Program-made: the position numbers and the translations under genes
The notes under the pieces: generated by a model
Told to the model about the DNA's origin: nothing
What the model saw: only the letters and a program-made list of their open reading frames with translations
The model's database searches: none
Shown: in pieces, positions 24,420 to 35,739 of the stretch
How positions within the stretch are numbered: the first letter of the stretch is position 1
Layout of the letters: each line of letters starts with the position of its first letter
NCBI GenBank assembly: GCA_905221605.1
Contig: CAJNDS010002640.1
Location: 170,654 to 234,653 of the forward strand
DNA: 64,000 bases
Direction: 5' to 3'
DNA from: Symbiodinium natans
Taxonomy: Eukaryota > Sar > Dinophyceae > Suessiales > Symbiodiniaceae

Positions 24420-25835
24420 TCACCGCATCTCTCCCCAAGTTTATCCGGAGATACGGCTTGCCGCCTGCAGTTGCAGATCTCGTCCAGAGTTTGAGCCACG
24501 GGAGATGGTCCCAACTCTGCTGTCCCAGCTGAGGAATCAGGCCAAAGTGTCCACGTACTTGTACCTGCAGACTCCTCCAGGGCTCCTTGATTGCAAGATG
24601 TCGTTCAAAACTCCAGCTTCTCCAAGAGTTCGGAACCTGTTCAGAAGCTGAACAGATGCAAGTCCCCGCGGATCTGGGATGGAAGCAGCAATGGTTACAA
24701 CCCAGCTTAAACCCTACACGGCCCCAAGCCATCTAAACCTTTGATGTTTGCGCAGACGAGGTGGGCCGTCTTGATGTCGCAGCCTCAGCAAGTCTTCATT
24801 CAGTCGGAGAAGCTAGAAATCCTATGCCAGCAAATCCTTCTAACTCCACGGGGTCCTCGGCCCTAAGCCCCTACACAAGCAGATCCTCAAGGAGCGATGT
24901 TCCCAATTTGAAGCGACGCGGGACTCTCAGAAGTTGAAAGCACTCTGTCACGAGAGGAACCACGTTTCGGAAACTACTCGCGATTCAGGAATAGAGGATT
25001 CAGGGAACTACCGCTATTCAGGAAACCGATTCAGGAAACTACGGCTATTCAGGGAAGTTAGGGTTTGAGGTTCATTTGACCGGTCTGTGGCTTTTGTGAG
25101 GCTTCCGTATCTTGAGTGCGATGATTGATGCTTGGATGCAGCGTGGTTGGGGAGTCGTCCGATTATTCAAGAACCGGGTTGGCGGGCTTGGGCGTTGAGG
25201 CAGTGCTTGGGGTCATGCTGCCGGCCAGCCCAGGACACCGACTGGTACTTTCCGGCACACCCCTGGCACGCAGTCGTTGAACTGCCAAGGACAGCGGACA
25301 ACAGAATAAGAGAACCCAACAGAGGCCCCAGGTGGGCATCAGGCAGGTGGCAAACTGATTTCTCCCAATCCTGAAACAGCCAATTCCATCCAGAGCGCAA
25401 AGGGTCAACGGCTGAATGCTTGCAGCTGATGCAGGACTGCCACTGGCGAGCCAATCGTGTTGAAGAAGGGTGAGCCGTGTCCGGGCAGCAAAAGCACGAA
25501 AGAAACGAAGAGAAAGAGAGAGAGCTTCTTTTCTGCCCACTGCTCTGATACGCACCTCGACATCACGACCAACAGGGTACAGAGGCAATGTCCTCGGATG
25601 CAAGGGAAGTGATCCTAGTGTGATTGAATTTATCTGAGTCATATAACAAGGGGAGGCATTTCACACATTCCTAGTCTCTCGGACCATAGACTAGTTCAAG
25701 CACGCTCCTTGGGGCGGCCCTCCGGGGCCTCCCCGGGCCATGGTCGCTGCAAGCAAGCAAACAAGAGGGAGGTGACTTCGGGAGTGATGCTCAGTCCGGG
25801 ACAATGCACCGCGACTCTGCCTTGCGCGCGCAGGA
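24420..25835. other. Spacer with short direct repeats
   Basis: The stretch 24975-25065 carries about four degenerate copies of an ATTCAGGAAACTACGGCT-like unit. No gene is supported. The minus-strand ORF 25163-25642 has no domain. Confidence 0.45.
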
Positions 25836-26296
25836 TAAGAAAAAGAAGAAGAAGAAGAAACAGAGGCAGAGGAGGAGGAGGAGGAGGAGGAGGAGGAGGA
25901 GGAGGAGGAGGAGGAGGAGGAGGAGGAGGAGGAGGAGGAGGAGGAGGAGGAGGAGGAGGAGGAGGAGGAGGAGGAGGAGGAGGAGGGAGGAGGAGGAGGA
26001 GGAGGAGGAAGGGGAGGAGGAGGAGGAGGAGGAGGAGGAGGAGGAGGAGGAGGGAGGAGGAGGAGGAGGAGGAGGAGGAGGAGGAGGAGGAGGAGGAGGA
26101 GGAGGAGAGGAGGAGGAGGAGGAGGAGGAGGAGGAGGAGGAGAGGAGGAGGAGGAGGAGGAGGAGGAGGAGGAGGAGGAGGAGGAGGAGGAGGAGGAGGA
26201 GGAGGAGGCGGAGGAGGAGGCGGAGGAGGAGGAGGAGGAGGAGGAGGAGGAGGAGGAGGAGGAGGAGGAGGAGGAGGAGGAGGAGGAGGAGGAGGA
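25836..26296. repeat. About 460-bp (AGG)n purine tract
   Basis: Near-pure AGG/GGA repeat with occasional single-base slips that shift the frame and a few GGC interruptions. The + strand is almost entirely purine. It ends directly in a GT run. The poly-Gly, poly-Arg, poly-Glu, poly-Ser and poly-Pro ORFs here are artefacts. Confidence 0.97.
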
Positions 26297-26320
26297 TGTG
26301 TGTGTGTGTGTGTGTGTGTG
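26296..26320. repeat. (GT)n microsatellite
   Basis: About 12 GT units immediately follow the GGA tract. Confidence 0.95.
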
Positions 26321-28200
26321 CATTTGTGGATCTGTAAACGCTCGCACGCCCCGCCGGTCGGGCTGGCCCAACGCGGGGCTCGCAGACGAAGGGAAGCCAA
26401 GTCCTCCGTCAATTTGGTGCAACACCACAGAGGAGGGTTTGAAGTGGGCCCGAGAGTCCCATCACGCGAAAACCCCCCCAAAAAGGGTCTGGGGACAAAG
26501 GAGGGAAGAGTGTAATACAGCAACATCAAGAGAGTGTACAATGCAGTAAATTTCTCAAAATCACTTCGCATCATTGTATTATAATAGTTTTGCCGAATCC
26601 CTTGCGCTGCATGTGCCTTGCGTTTCCTGAGCGTCCACGAGGTTTTTGTGTTGGCTGAGGCTCTGCAGGCTGACGCCAGTCAGCCGCGGAACATACGCAG
26701 CACCAACCCCAGCTGTGTAGATCGCTGCGTCGAGTGTGATGTCTGAGGATAATAGTGTCAAAAACCTCCTCATCCAATAACCTAAGCCTCGAATCTCTTA
26801 AAGCCCTATTGCCTCCCAAGAAGCTGTCCTTTGGGATGCACTGTCGTGAGTCGTATTGGCTTGCTGCCTCCATCTGGTCAGCCCTCTAAATTATGGCTTC
26901 TTTTTGGGGTACCTCTCATAACACGGCTCCTGATACGATGGAAGACTTGGGCAGCTCTCCTCCCTCTCACTCTCTCCCTCTCTTTTTCCGGAGCAGGCTT
27001 GGCCCGTAAGAGTTGCTGGCAGCACGTACCGGCAGAGCTGGAAGCTGAAACGTTTGACTTCCTGACCACTTAGATCCAAAAGCATGCCGTGTCACAGGCC
27101 CGCCATTCTTAAAGAAGGGGCTGAGGACCCACAGCTTTTGGATCTCCTGTACAGCAGGTTGGGTGGTGGGGAAGTCGCAGCAACTATGAGTTAAATGAAT
27201 GGTGTATCAAGCGCCTGGCCGTGCCGGTGGTCGCAATAATGAATCAGCCTACTTGGGCTGGGTCCGCTACCTGTGGGGCATGTGACCGGCAAGTTGACAT
27301 ACAAAAACAGTACTCACTAAGCTTACGTACCAGGCACGCCTATCGAGCATCTCATTCTTGCGACTGCAGGATGTTTGTGCAAGACCTGCGCTCCACCACC
27401 ACTGGGATAGGAGGAAGGAGAGAGGGCCCCTTTGCTTTTGATGCTTCCAAATCGCATCCGGGGTCAAGAAAAGGACTTTCCGAGGCCAAGACCAGAGAAA
27501 GTACCCCTGTGGTGGCAAGTGCAGCAAATAAGCAACCAGGGTCTCCGGGAAAGACGTGGCCCATCATAGCCCGGTTTGAGAGAATCCGAGAGATCATTCG
27601 AAATCCTACCCCAAGCGTCGAAATCCTACCCCGCAGTAGTCAGGAGTGTGGTGCTTAGCTCCTGCTGCGATTCGTCCTTGGAGTCTGAGCTGTTAGGCCC
27701 GTGAGATGAGGCCAGAGGAGGCGCAGCGGCTGGGCGCTTGCTTGGGCACTTGCATGCAGTGATCCAAATAGTCGCCTTCGTTTCTTGCTTCTGAGTCTTT
27801 GGAGACTTTGGGGTGGGGATGGTTGTGAGAGTCAGTCGATCTTTGTCTTGGCCCCGACTAGTTGGCGCACTTCGTTTGGCGATGATGAGTTTGCAGTTGA
27901 ACGCTCAACAGATTTGATTTTAGCGCTGCGCGACCCGAGATCTCATCACTTAATCGATGACCGAAGGTTTCTTGCTGGTGGCCATGTGCAACACATGAGG
28001 GTGAGATGAAGATTTAATGCCGACATACGCCAGACATCAGGAATGGCGCATGAGAAAACGCAAGCGAAATCATGCCAGCAAGGGGTATGAGGCAGTGGTA
28101 AAACAAGGGAGGAGTCGCGGGAGAGGTTGGGGGGGAGGTCTGACATACAAGTTTGGTTGTGGCTTCAATGCCGTCTCGTAGTGATGCTTACCAGCTCCGC
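26321..28200. other. Spacer, possible short exons
   Basis: No firm gene. The stretch about 27840-28005 reads FVLAPTSWRTSFGDDEFAVE and continues in a charged, protein-like manner up to a GGTGAG donor-like site. It may be an exon of the gene with the membrane segment just downstream. The stretch 27595-27640 holds a short direct repeat of GAAATCCTACCCC. Confidence 0.35.
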
Positions 28201-28202
28201 CC

Positions 28203-28541
28203 ATGTGTACATCTCATTTTCCTACGCAGTTCAAGAAGCTCTACTACCGTGGCATGGAACCCAGTGGCCACAAGCATTGTGATGAGCCGGCTGTTTCGAC
28301 GTTGTTTTGTTGCTGCTGTTCCTGTTGCTATCCCATTTTAGGGCTTTTAGGGGTTGCCACCGTTGTTTGCTTTGCCTCTGCCATAGTTCTGCAGGCATCA
28401 TTCGGATTTGTGGTTATCAGACGTTCTCAGCAAACTTGCAGGGAATTCCATGCTTTCAAAGCCCCAGACCATACTCCAAGAAGCCACGCGCTGCTCTCCC
28501 ACCACCCACCAGTCACCAGTCCTCGGCGCACCAAGCCCTAA
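28203..28541 (+). CDS. Possible exon with one membrane helix and Cys cluster
   Basis: An open stretch reading FKKLYYRGMEPSGHKHCDEP, then a Cys-rich patch (FCCCCSCC) directly before a long hydrophobic segment (LGLLGVATVVCFASAIVLQA). Clustered Cys next to a membrane helix is a common palmitoylation pattern. The C-terminal half is low-complexity Pro/His and may be intron. No family was recognised. Confidence 0.35.
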   Translation: MCTSHFPTQFKKLYYRGMEPSGHKHCDEPAVSTLFCCCCSCCYPILGLLGVATVVCFASAIVLQASFGFVVIRRSQQTCREFHAFKAPDHTPRSHALLSHHPPVTSPRRTKP

Positions 28542-28919
28542 AGCTCCACCTGCTAGGCCAGGCCTGGCTGGATGAGAATGGGAGACCATCCGAGGATCCG
28601 GAGGCGGCAGGGCTTAGAGTCTTAGAGTCGTGTTGTTGGGAGTTTAGTTGGCGTTCGGGATTCTGGGAGTGAACCCTTGTGCCCTCGAAGGCAGAGGAGG
28701 GCGTCCTGGACATCCGCGGAGCCTATGCGAGGGACCAGCGGTCTGTGGATTTCGAGGCGAGGTGTGGGATTTTAGCTTCAACGACTGAAGCAATGTGCAC
28801 AGCTTGAGGGATCATGGCTCATGATGTGCCGCTTTGAAAGCCAGGACATGTCTTGCTTTGCGAGGCATTTCAGCTCAAAGTCCCTTTAAGTCTGCTGAAG
28901 GGGGAGGAACTTGCGTGCC

Positions 28920-30681
28920 ATGGCCGAACTACCTGGCAATGAGAACTTTGAGGGTGTAGTGGCCCCGCCAAAGGCAATGACAGATGAGGCGGCTACTCCT
29001 CAAAAGACTGAGCAAGACACTCCTGGTTCACATGCTGATGCAGAGGGCGCCCTCAGCAGAAAGACGTTCGCATGCCTTGCAGCTGCTTATACTGTGGAAG
29101 GCGTAGACTCGCAGCTCCTCAGCACGTGTCTCTTTGCCCTGCAGAGAGATATCGATCTTAGCCTCCACGAGATTGCGATTCTCACAACCGCCCAGATGAT
29201 CATGGCCAATCTGGCGGCTCCATTTTGGGGAATCCTTGCGGATCGCCATTTGCTGTCGCGACGGAGCATCCTCGCCTTGGGCTGCATCGGTGTCGGCTCG
29301 GCGGTGACTGTCATGTCCCTGGTGTCCTCGATGCTGCCGCTTGTTTTCCTGCGGGCGATGTGCGGCTTCTTCCTGGCCTCCCTGAAGCCTGTTAGCATCG
29401 GTCTGGTGGCAGACCTGACCCCAGAGCAGCATCGAGGCAAGATCTTCGGGCAGCTGCAGAGCTTCTTCATGTTCGGCATGCTGGTCACCACGCTGGTTGG
29501 CGGGAACGTGGCCAACATCTTCATTTTCAGCCTTGCGGGCTGGCGAGTCTTATTCTTTGTCACAGGCGTGCTTACGTACGGCGTGGCGGCGATCTTGGCG
29601 AAGTGCATGGTGGAGCCGCCGCGCAGGCTGGAGAAGCCGGAAGCGTCTCAAGGCGGAGCTTGCAGGACCGTCGGGGATGAACTGATGGCCGTGCTGCGCT
29701 TCCTGACGATACCCTCCTTCAGCATTCTCGTGCTGCAGGGCATCTTCGGAAGCATTCCATGGAGCATCATGGGGAACAACCTGCTCTATTTTAAGCTTTG
29801 TGGCTTGCAGGATTGGGAGTCCTCCATTCTGACAGCAGAGCCCCAGAAACACAAGTATAGACTTTCCTTTCTGCGAGACAGTTCTACCCTAAACTGAAAA
29901 AAGGATTGCTGCTTAAACTTTGATTGAAGCTGCGACCCTTGACGCTTCTGAGGAGTTTACAGCTGCTGGGATGGTGGGCGCTGTTCTAGGTGGCTTCGTG
30001 GCAGATGTCTTGGCAAGGCGATTGGGTAAGCATGGGCGGCCGCTGAATGCACAGATCACCGTGGCCATCGGAATCCCTTTGATGTACTTGCAGTTCTATG
30101 GTGTGCCAGCAGGACAGGGCTCCTTCTGGGTGTACTTCGCGATCATTGGTTCATTCGGAGTTTTCGGTACCTGGGCTGGAATTGGCACCAACCTCCCCAT
30201 CCTCTCTGACATTGTGCCGGCGGAACACCGTTGCAAGGCAAGGGGATCAATTGTGGGGATGCCAATGCAAGTTCTGAGAAAGCAGGAGCCCTCTCTCCCG
30301 CCCTCTCACCACGCTCACCACTCTCGCCACTCTCATCTCCCTCTCACCGCTCCCCTCTGAACCCGTCAGGTCATGGCTTGGGAGGGTGCTTTGGAGAGCA
30401 GTACGGCAGCTGCCATCGGGCCTGTGATTGTTTCGCTCTTGGCCCAGAACCTCTTCGGCTACGACTTCGGTGAGAAGGGCCAGACGGGCAGCACCCTGGA
30501 GTCAGCTACAGCCCTGGGAAAGGCAATGGCGGCTACCATCTGCATTCCATGGACCATCACGCTTTTTGCCTACACCCTGTTGCATTGGAGCTATCCGCGG
30601 GACTTGCGCCGATTGAAGGAACAACGCAAGGCTGCGCAGGTGGCCTATCAGAGCCAGGGCAGCTTGGCAACCAGCGCATAA
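28920..30681 (+). CDS. Spinster-like MFS transporter
   Basis: This is a polytopic membrane carrier of the major facilitator superfamily, closest in pattern to Spinster-type members; the substrate is not predictable. The start is ATG 28920, giving a hydrophilic N-terminus of about 60 residues. Exon 1 holds the first helices and the family's motif A after helix 2, read here as WGILADRHLLSRRSIL (about 29225-29272). An intron at about 29838-29952 fits a GA donor and AG-G acceptor in frame. Exon 2 has a second motif-A-like GGFVADVLARRLGK. A clean GT-AG intron, 30271-30369 (phase 0), leads to exon 3 with the last helices and stop 30679-30681. The product is about 510 residues, normal for the family. 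All expected halves are present, so it is probably functional. Confidence 0.85.
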
Positions 30682-33400
30682 GCAGCTCGCGGCTGCTTGG
30701 AACAACACATTGACCAGTAGAAGCCCACCTACTTCAGACACTTGTGAAGAAGTGCGGACAGGTGGGCCTTGCTGGCCAGTGCAAGCTCTTTTTAATCTAT
30801 ATCTGTGCAGCAACAGAAGGCTGTACCATCTTCAGGGCGCACTCGGCTCCTGCAAAAGTCATAGAATACAAAGATGAGTTTCTGGTGTCTCTACATATAT
30901 GCGGTGTCCATATGTACGTATGCATATATATATATATATCTCTATACAAATGCACGTACATAAATATATACATGCACAGATACATGTGTTTATATATTCA
31001 TGCACAAACAACTGTTAGCTTTTGCGCTTCAACGCTTAGCAGGGCTTACGTGGCCCACAGAAGCTGGCGCCGCGCTTTGAATGTTTAACCTGGCTGCAAT
31101 GAAGCCGGGGGACCTGGCGGCAAGAGAAGCTTCTGTCAATCCTATAGTGAATCAATCCATAAGGCAGTAAAAAGTAGTCCTTGGTCCTTAGTCTTAGTGC
31201 AAGAGCTGCGCCCTCATGAACCCAGCGAGGAAGTGCTGTGTTCCGTGCATGTGTGCTGACGCTTGTTGAGCAACGGCCTCGCCACCGCAGCTCCTTGAGG
31301 AGCCGAATTGAGAATCACTTGGCCATGACGAGCAAAAAAGGGGAGCATTGTGAACTTGGTGCCATCTGAATATTACATTGGGAACAACGTCCGCTTCGCT
31401 CTCTCTTTCTCTCTCTTTCTCTCACTCTCTCTCACTCTCTCCCCTGTTTTTTAAAATTCGAGGTGAGGCGTTTGCGGCGAGGCGCTGTTCCGAGGGACCA
31501 GTAGGTCCTCAGAGTTCCCTCATGGTTCCAGTCAGTTTATGCAGCGAGATGTGAGGGAAAAAGAGATCAGCTTCTTTGCTTTGCGAATTTGCACGTGTCA
31601 CCTCGCTCAGGCCCACTACAAGTGTTCACCATGCCTGTGCATTGTTTGTATCCGTGCTCACAGGCGACAGTCTCTCTGTATCTGTGCTGCTCTTGCAAAG
31701 AAGCTCATTACCGGAGAAGGATTTCACATCTTTACACGATGTCATGGAGCCTGCTCATGCTTGGAGTTGAACAGGTAGTCAGCCGTGAGTTGCATCTTCT
31801 TATAGGTATTCAGAGGTCAGGAAGGAATCTATGCTGCTGATGGACGGCAGTGCACAGGCGCAGTGTTGAATGTGCTAAGACAGCTTGGTAACAGTTGTGC
31901 TTGTGTGTGCTTGTGTGTGCTTGTGTGTGCTTGTGTGTGCTTGTGTGTGCTTGTGTGTGCTTGTGTGTGCTTGTGTGTGCTTCTGTGTGCTTGTGTGTGC
32001 TTGTGTGTGCTTGTGTGTGCTTGTGTGTGCAGGCGATGCTTTGTTGTGTTTCCGATGTCTCATTCTGAACATTCTTCAGGAATCGGCAGAAAGAAAGGAC
32101 GAAGGCCCATGCTTGTTGAATTCGGGGCAGTTCTTACCAGGACGGCGTGCCTCCTTAGTTAGGCTAGCAATGGTGATGTGGCCGGCTTGGTTGACAGTAT
32201 GAGATTAAATCATTGCCAAGCATGTTTGGGCGATGCTTATTTCCGCTGCGCTCGATCCTGGCAAAAAGGTGGATTCCTGAGTTCCCTTCCCCGCTCTGAT
32301 TCTTCTTCCCTCATTCTCAGCATTCTCTCCCTTTCTTCATCGATCCTCAGATCATATCGATAATTCAGCAACTTCGATTGAGTGCAGGTAGATAGCTGTG
32401 GAAGCAGTGGCAGCAATGAATGAGCGGCGCGCTCAGGGACTGAACTACCTGATGAGTTCTCGTGTCAGCTTCACTAGTCTCGTCAAGCTGCGTGCGGGCC
32501 CAATCCTATGACTACCTTTCAAGCAGTCTTCCGAAGAGCCCGCAGGATAACCCTGGGCGCAACATGGCCCAAGTACCGAAAGCCCTCCCACATTTTGCCG
32601 GGCCTTCTCGCCTTGCATCCCTGGGATGCCGAACAGAAGCCGTTGGTCCCAAAACGTAGCCGTAGCGTGCAACGCCTTGACACCTCACAGGCTTGCAGCT
32701 AACACAAGTGCCACACGAAACGCCCTCGAACTTGACAGGAGCCACAAGCCCGCTTGCAAACAGGAAACATGAAACACTCGCGAGACGACATGACGGACGA
32801 AACGTGAGGTTTGAGACCGACGTTCACGATCCCAGAGTCCCAGGGTGACGCGCTCACGACGATACCCATGACTGCTTTGGACAAAAAGAAGAGGATCCGA
32901 GGAGATGGGGTCCATAAACGACGACCGCGAAGAGCGCGGCTTCGCGCGCGACCTGCCTGGTGAATCTGTGGATGGGCCACGCTCAAACCCCCCGAGCCCT
33001 CAACCCTTCAAAACAGTATTCCTTGGTTTCGCATTCAGGAAGAACTGTTCTCACCACCAAGTCCTCAATTTTTCGCCCAGGGCAGAGGAGTCCAACAACG
33101 GCTTCGGCCAGGACCGTGATGCCATTCACAAGTGCTTTCAGCCATGATGGACCCCGTGTGGCACATCAGCGTTTGCAGATGGACTATGATGATCTATGAT
33201 GTCCTTATTCGTAGAGATACTGTGTAAGGGAAGATAACAGTGCCGAGGATGCTGTGGAACATGTTGCTTGGCGTGAAGCCTGTCGTGGTTTGCGCATGGA
33301 CATGCATGGACCCCAATGCCTGGCATGTGTTTTGAGGACGCGCCAGATCCGCCGGCAAGGAGACTTCACAGGGTTCTGGCCCCAGATTTGCTTCGGATTG
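30682..33400. other. Spacer with microsatellites
   Basis: No gene is supported. A TA/CA-rich microsatellite lies at about 30890-30990, and CT-rich low complexity lies at 31395-31442. The short ORFs have no domains. Confidence 0.5.
31896..32030. repeat. 10-bp minisatellite TTGTGTGTGC
   Basis: Thirteen tandem copies with one variant (TTCTGTGTGC at 31981). All three + frames stay open through it, so the ORFs there are artefacts. Confidence 0.95.
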
Positions 33401-33410
33401 CTGCGTGGTA

Positions 33411-34221
33411 CTAAACAGAAAAGAGCATGAAAAGAGCATGTGCTGGAGGCTCGCTCATCCTTGCGGATGGACCCTGAGGCCCATGTACCATCCTGTGTGT
33501 GTGTGTGTTTACTTTGCATTTTTGCTCTGCCTTCCCTCCCGATTCCTTTATCCTCGCTCTGCCCCGGCTTGGCGTTGCTTCACCCTCGGCATCCCTCCCT
33601 TCGCTACCGAGTGCCAAAGCGGAAGGGTAAGCGCTGGCCAGCTTTTGCGAGCCTTTTTCCCTCTCTCCACAGCTGGAAGACATCCCGCCTGTGGGATGAT
33701 TGGGAAGCGCTGGAGAGTTGTTTGGCTCATTCCCCGAACCGAAGGCAGTCAAGTGCTTCTGTCTCTGAGCAAAGGAGGCGGCCGGGCTTGAGCTCGAAAA
33801 CCGCCATCTTCGCCGACGTGTGGCGGCATCGCGGCCAGCAACAAGAACTTTACATGATGGTTTGCCCGTTGATGATTTTGGCTCCGGTTTGCCCTTCGTC
33901 CTATGGACCTTCCTGGCAAACGGTACCCCACCCGAAACAGAGCAAAGCGACACTTTGGCCAGCTGTGGTTGGAACCAAGGAATTAGAGCACGTCGCATCC
34001 TCGGACAAAGGGGTAGCTGCAATTCCAGGGGTCTACGTGAGTATCCCTCGAGCATCCTCCCAGTACGCAGCTGCTCGCCAGGGATGGCAGAACATGTCAC
34101 GGTGAGATTCGGAGCTGAGGCCCTGGAGGCCCAGCATGAGGAGAGCAGGCCACCAGAGAGTGGCAAGTCCAAGTCGCCCACGCACAGACTCCTGCAGGCC
34201 TGGAATGCAGGAGCTTCATAG
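33411..34221. other. Open on both strands; coding status uncertain
   Basis: Long open frames exist on + (33440-34105 and 33820-34221) and on - (33411-34181, 256 codons). The + frame from 33820 includes DFGSGLPFVLWTFLANGTPP and ends in a charged, Ser/Pro-rich tail, which looks the most protein-like. Base composition alone could keep several frames open. No domain was recognised. Confidence 0.3.
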
Positions 34222-34229
34222 AACTGGCC

Positions 34230-34975
34230 GTGACAAGTAGCGACAAGGGTGTGTTCTTCAGCTATAAGCTTTCTTAGACAGTAGTTACTGTACTAGAATC
34301 CCAGAACTTATTGAGAACATGATGATTCAGCTTCTTTCAAATGCACAAATTGGATATTGGCAAGTATAATCTTCAAGATATGAGAGAAGTTTTTTCATAG
34401 GGATTATTCGTATTGATTTGGGTATAGAAATTGGATCTCAAGATGGAATAGATGAAAGAAGCTAGCAATCAGGGGAAGACTATCTGAATGATATGATGGA
34501 TGAATGAGACAAAAGGAAATGATGAATGATTCCAATCATCCTTAGAAGATCAATTCTCAGTATTTCTCCCATCATAATCTTTGGCCCGAAGAATTGGTCT
34601 ATTGAATCATGAAAGATATAACCATGATGGTCATTTTCTTGCTCTTTTCATTCGCCCATCATTGAATATGATGAATGACGAGAATAGAACAATCACATAA
34701 TGCTTATAGCATATTATTAGATATGAGTTTATGAACTAATGAATGATATAAAGGATCCTGGCATTGAATAAGAATATCAAGAGCTCTTTACTAGTATTAA
34801 TTATGACGATTTACAGGAATGAAGAATAATATAATATCAACACCTTGGTGCATGATGATTCATAATGTTATTATGATTATCATCTCGTTTCAACTTTCAC
34901 ATTACTAAAAGATCCTTGATGTTCTAGTATACTTTCAAACCGTTCGAAAATACAAAAAGACTCATTTATACAGGG
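34230..34975. other. AT-rich island
   Basis: About 750 bp is visibly far richer in A and T than both sides, with many GATGAATGA-like words and no open frame. It ends exactly where the 42-bp minisatellite begins. It could be transferred organellar or foreign DNA, or a diverged satellite. I recognised no organellar gene fragment in it. Confidence 0.7.
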
Positions 34976-35736
34976 TTTTTGGGGCCTGAAGGATTCTTTG
35001 GAATCCTTCAGGGCCCACATGTGGGTGCTGAGGCATTTTTGGAATCCTTGAGGGTCCACATGCGGGGCCTGAGGCATTTTTGGAATCCTTCAGGGCCCAC
35101 ATGCGGGGCCTGAAGGGTTTTTTGGAATCCTTCAGGGCCCACATGCGGGGCCTGAAGGGTTTTTTGGAATCCTTCAGGTCCCACATGCGGGGCCTGAAGG
35201 ATTTTTGGAACGCTTCAGGGCGCACATGCCTGGCCTGAAGGGTTTTTGGGAATCCTTCAGGGCCCACATGCGGGGCCTGAAGGATTTTTTGGAATCCTTC
35301 AGGGCCCACATGCGGGGCCTGAAGGGTTTTTTTGAATCCTTCAGGGCCCACATGCGGGGCCTGAAGGGTTTTTTGGAATCCTTCAGGGCCCACATGCGGG
35401 GCCTGAAGGGTTTTTTGGAATCCTTCAGGGCCCACATGCGGGGCCTGAAGGGTTTTTTGGAATCCTTCAGGGCCCACATGCGGGGCCTGAAGGATTTTTT
35501 GGAATCCTTCAGGGCCCACATGCGGGGCCTGAAGGGTTTTTTGGAATCCTTCAGGGCCCACATGCGGGGCCTGAAGGATTTTTGGAATCCTTCAGGGCCC
35601 ACATGCGGGGCCTGAAGGGTTTTTGGAATCCTTCAGGGCCCACATGCGGGGCCTGAAGGATTCCTTGGAATCCTTCAGGGCCCGCATGCGGGGCCTGAAG
35701 GATTCCTTGGAATCCTTCAGGCCCCGCATGCGGGAA
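34976..35736. repeat. 41/42-bp palindrome-bearing minisatellite, about 18 copies
   Basis: The tandem unit contains GGGGCCTGAAGG, a T-rich run, then GGAATCCTTCAGG and GCCCACATGC. Within each unit CCTGAAGG and CCTTCAGG are reverse complements, so each copy can fold into a short hairpin. Copies differ mostly in the length of the T run (41 versus 42 bp), the first two and the last two being the most diverged. Both strands stay open in frames of 14 residues per unit, a by-product of the 42-bp length. Confidence 0.95.
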
Positions 35737-35739
35737 GTG

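Noticed and set aside
23767-24732. Ser-rich, Ala-rich and His/Tyr-rich long ORFs on both strands
   Set aside because: They arise from the AGC/AGT repeat array; the non-repeat ends show no domain.
25691-26574. ORFs of 177-292 codons on both strands (poly-Gly, Arg, Glu, Pro, Ser)
   Set aside because: They are translations of the AGG tract. Composition is pure repeat and both strands are open at once.
31863-32202. Cys/Val-rich ORFs of about 100 codons
   Set aside because: They cross the TTGTGTGTGC minisatellite, which produces the Cys-Val-Leu pattern in every frame.
34976-35736. CRISPR-like array
   Set aside because: Units are contiguous with no unique spacers, and the genome is eukaryotic.
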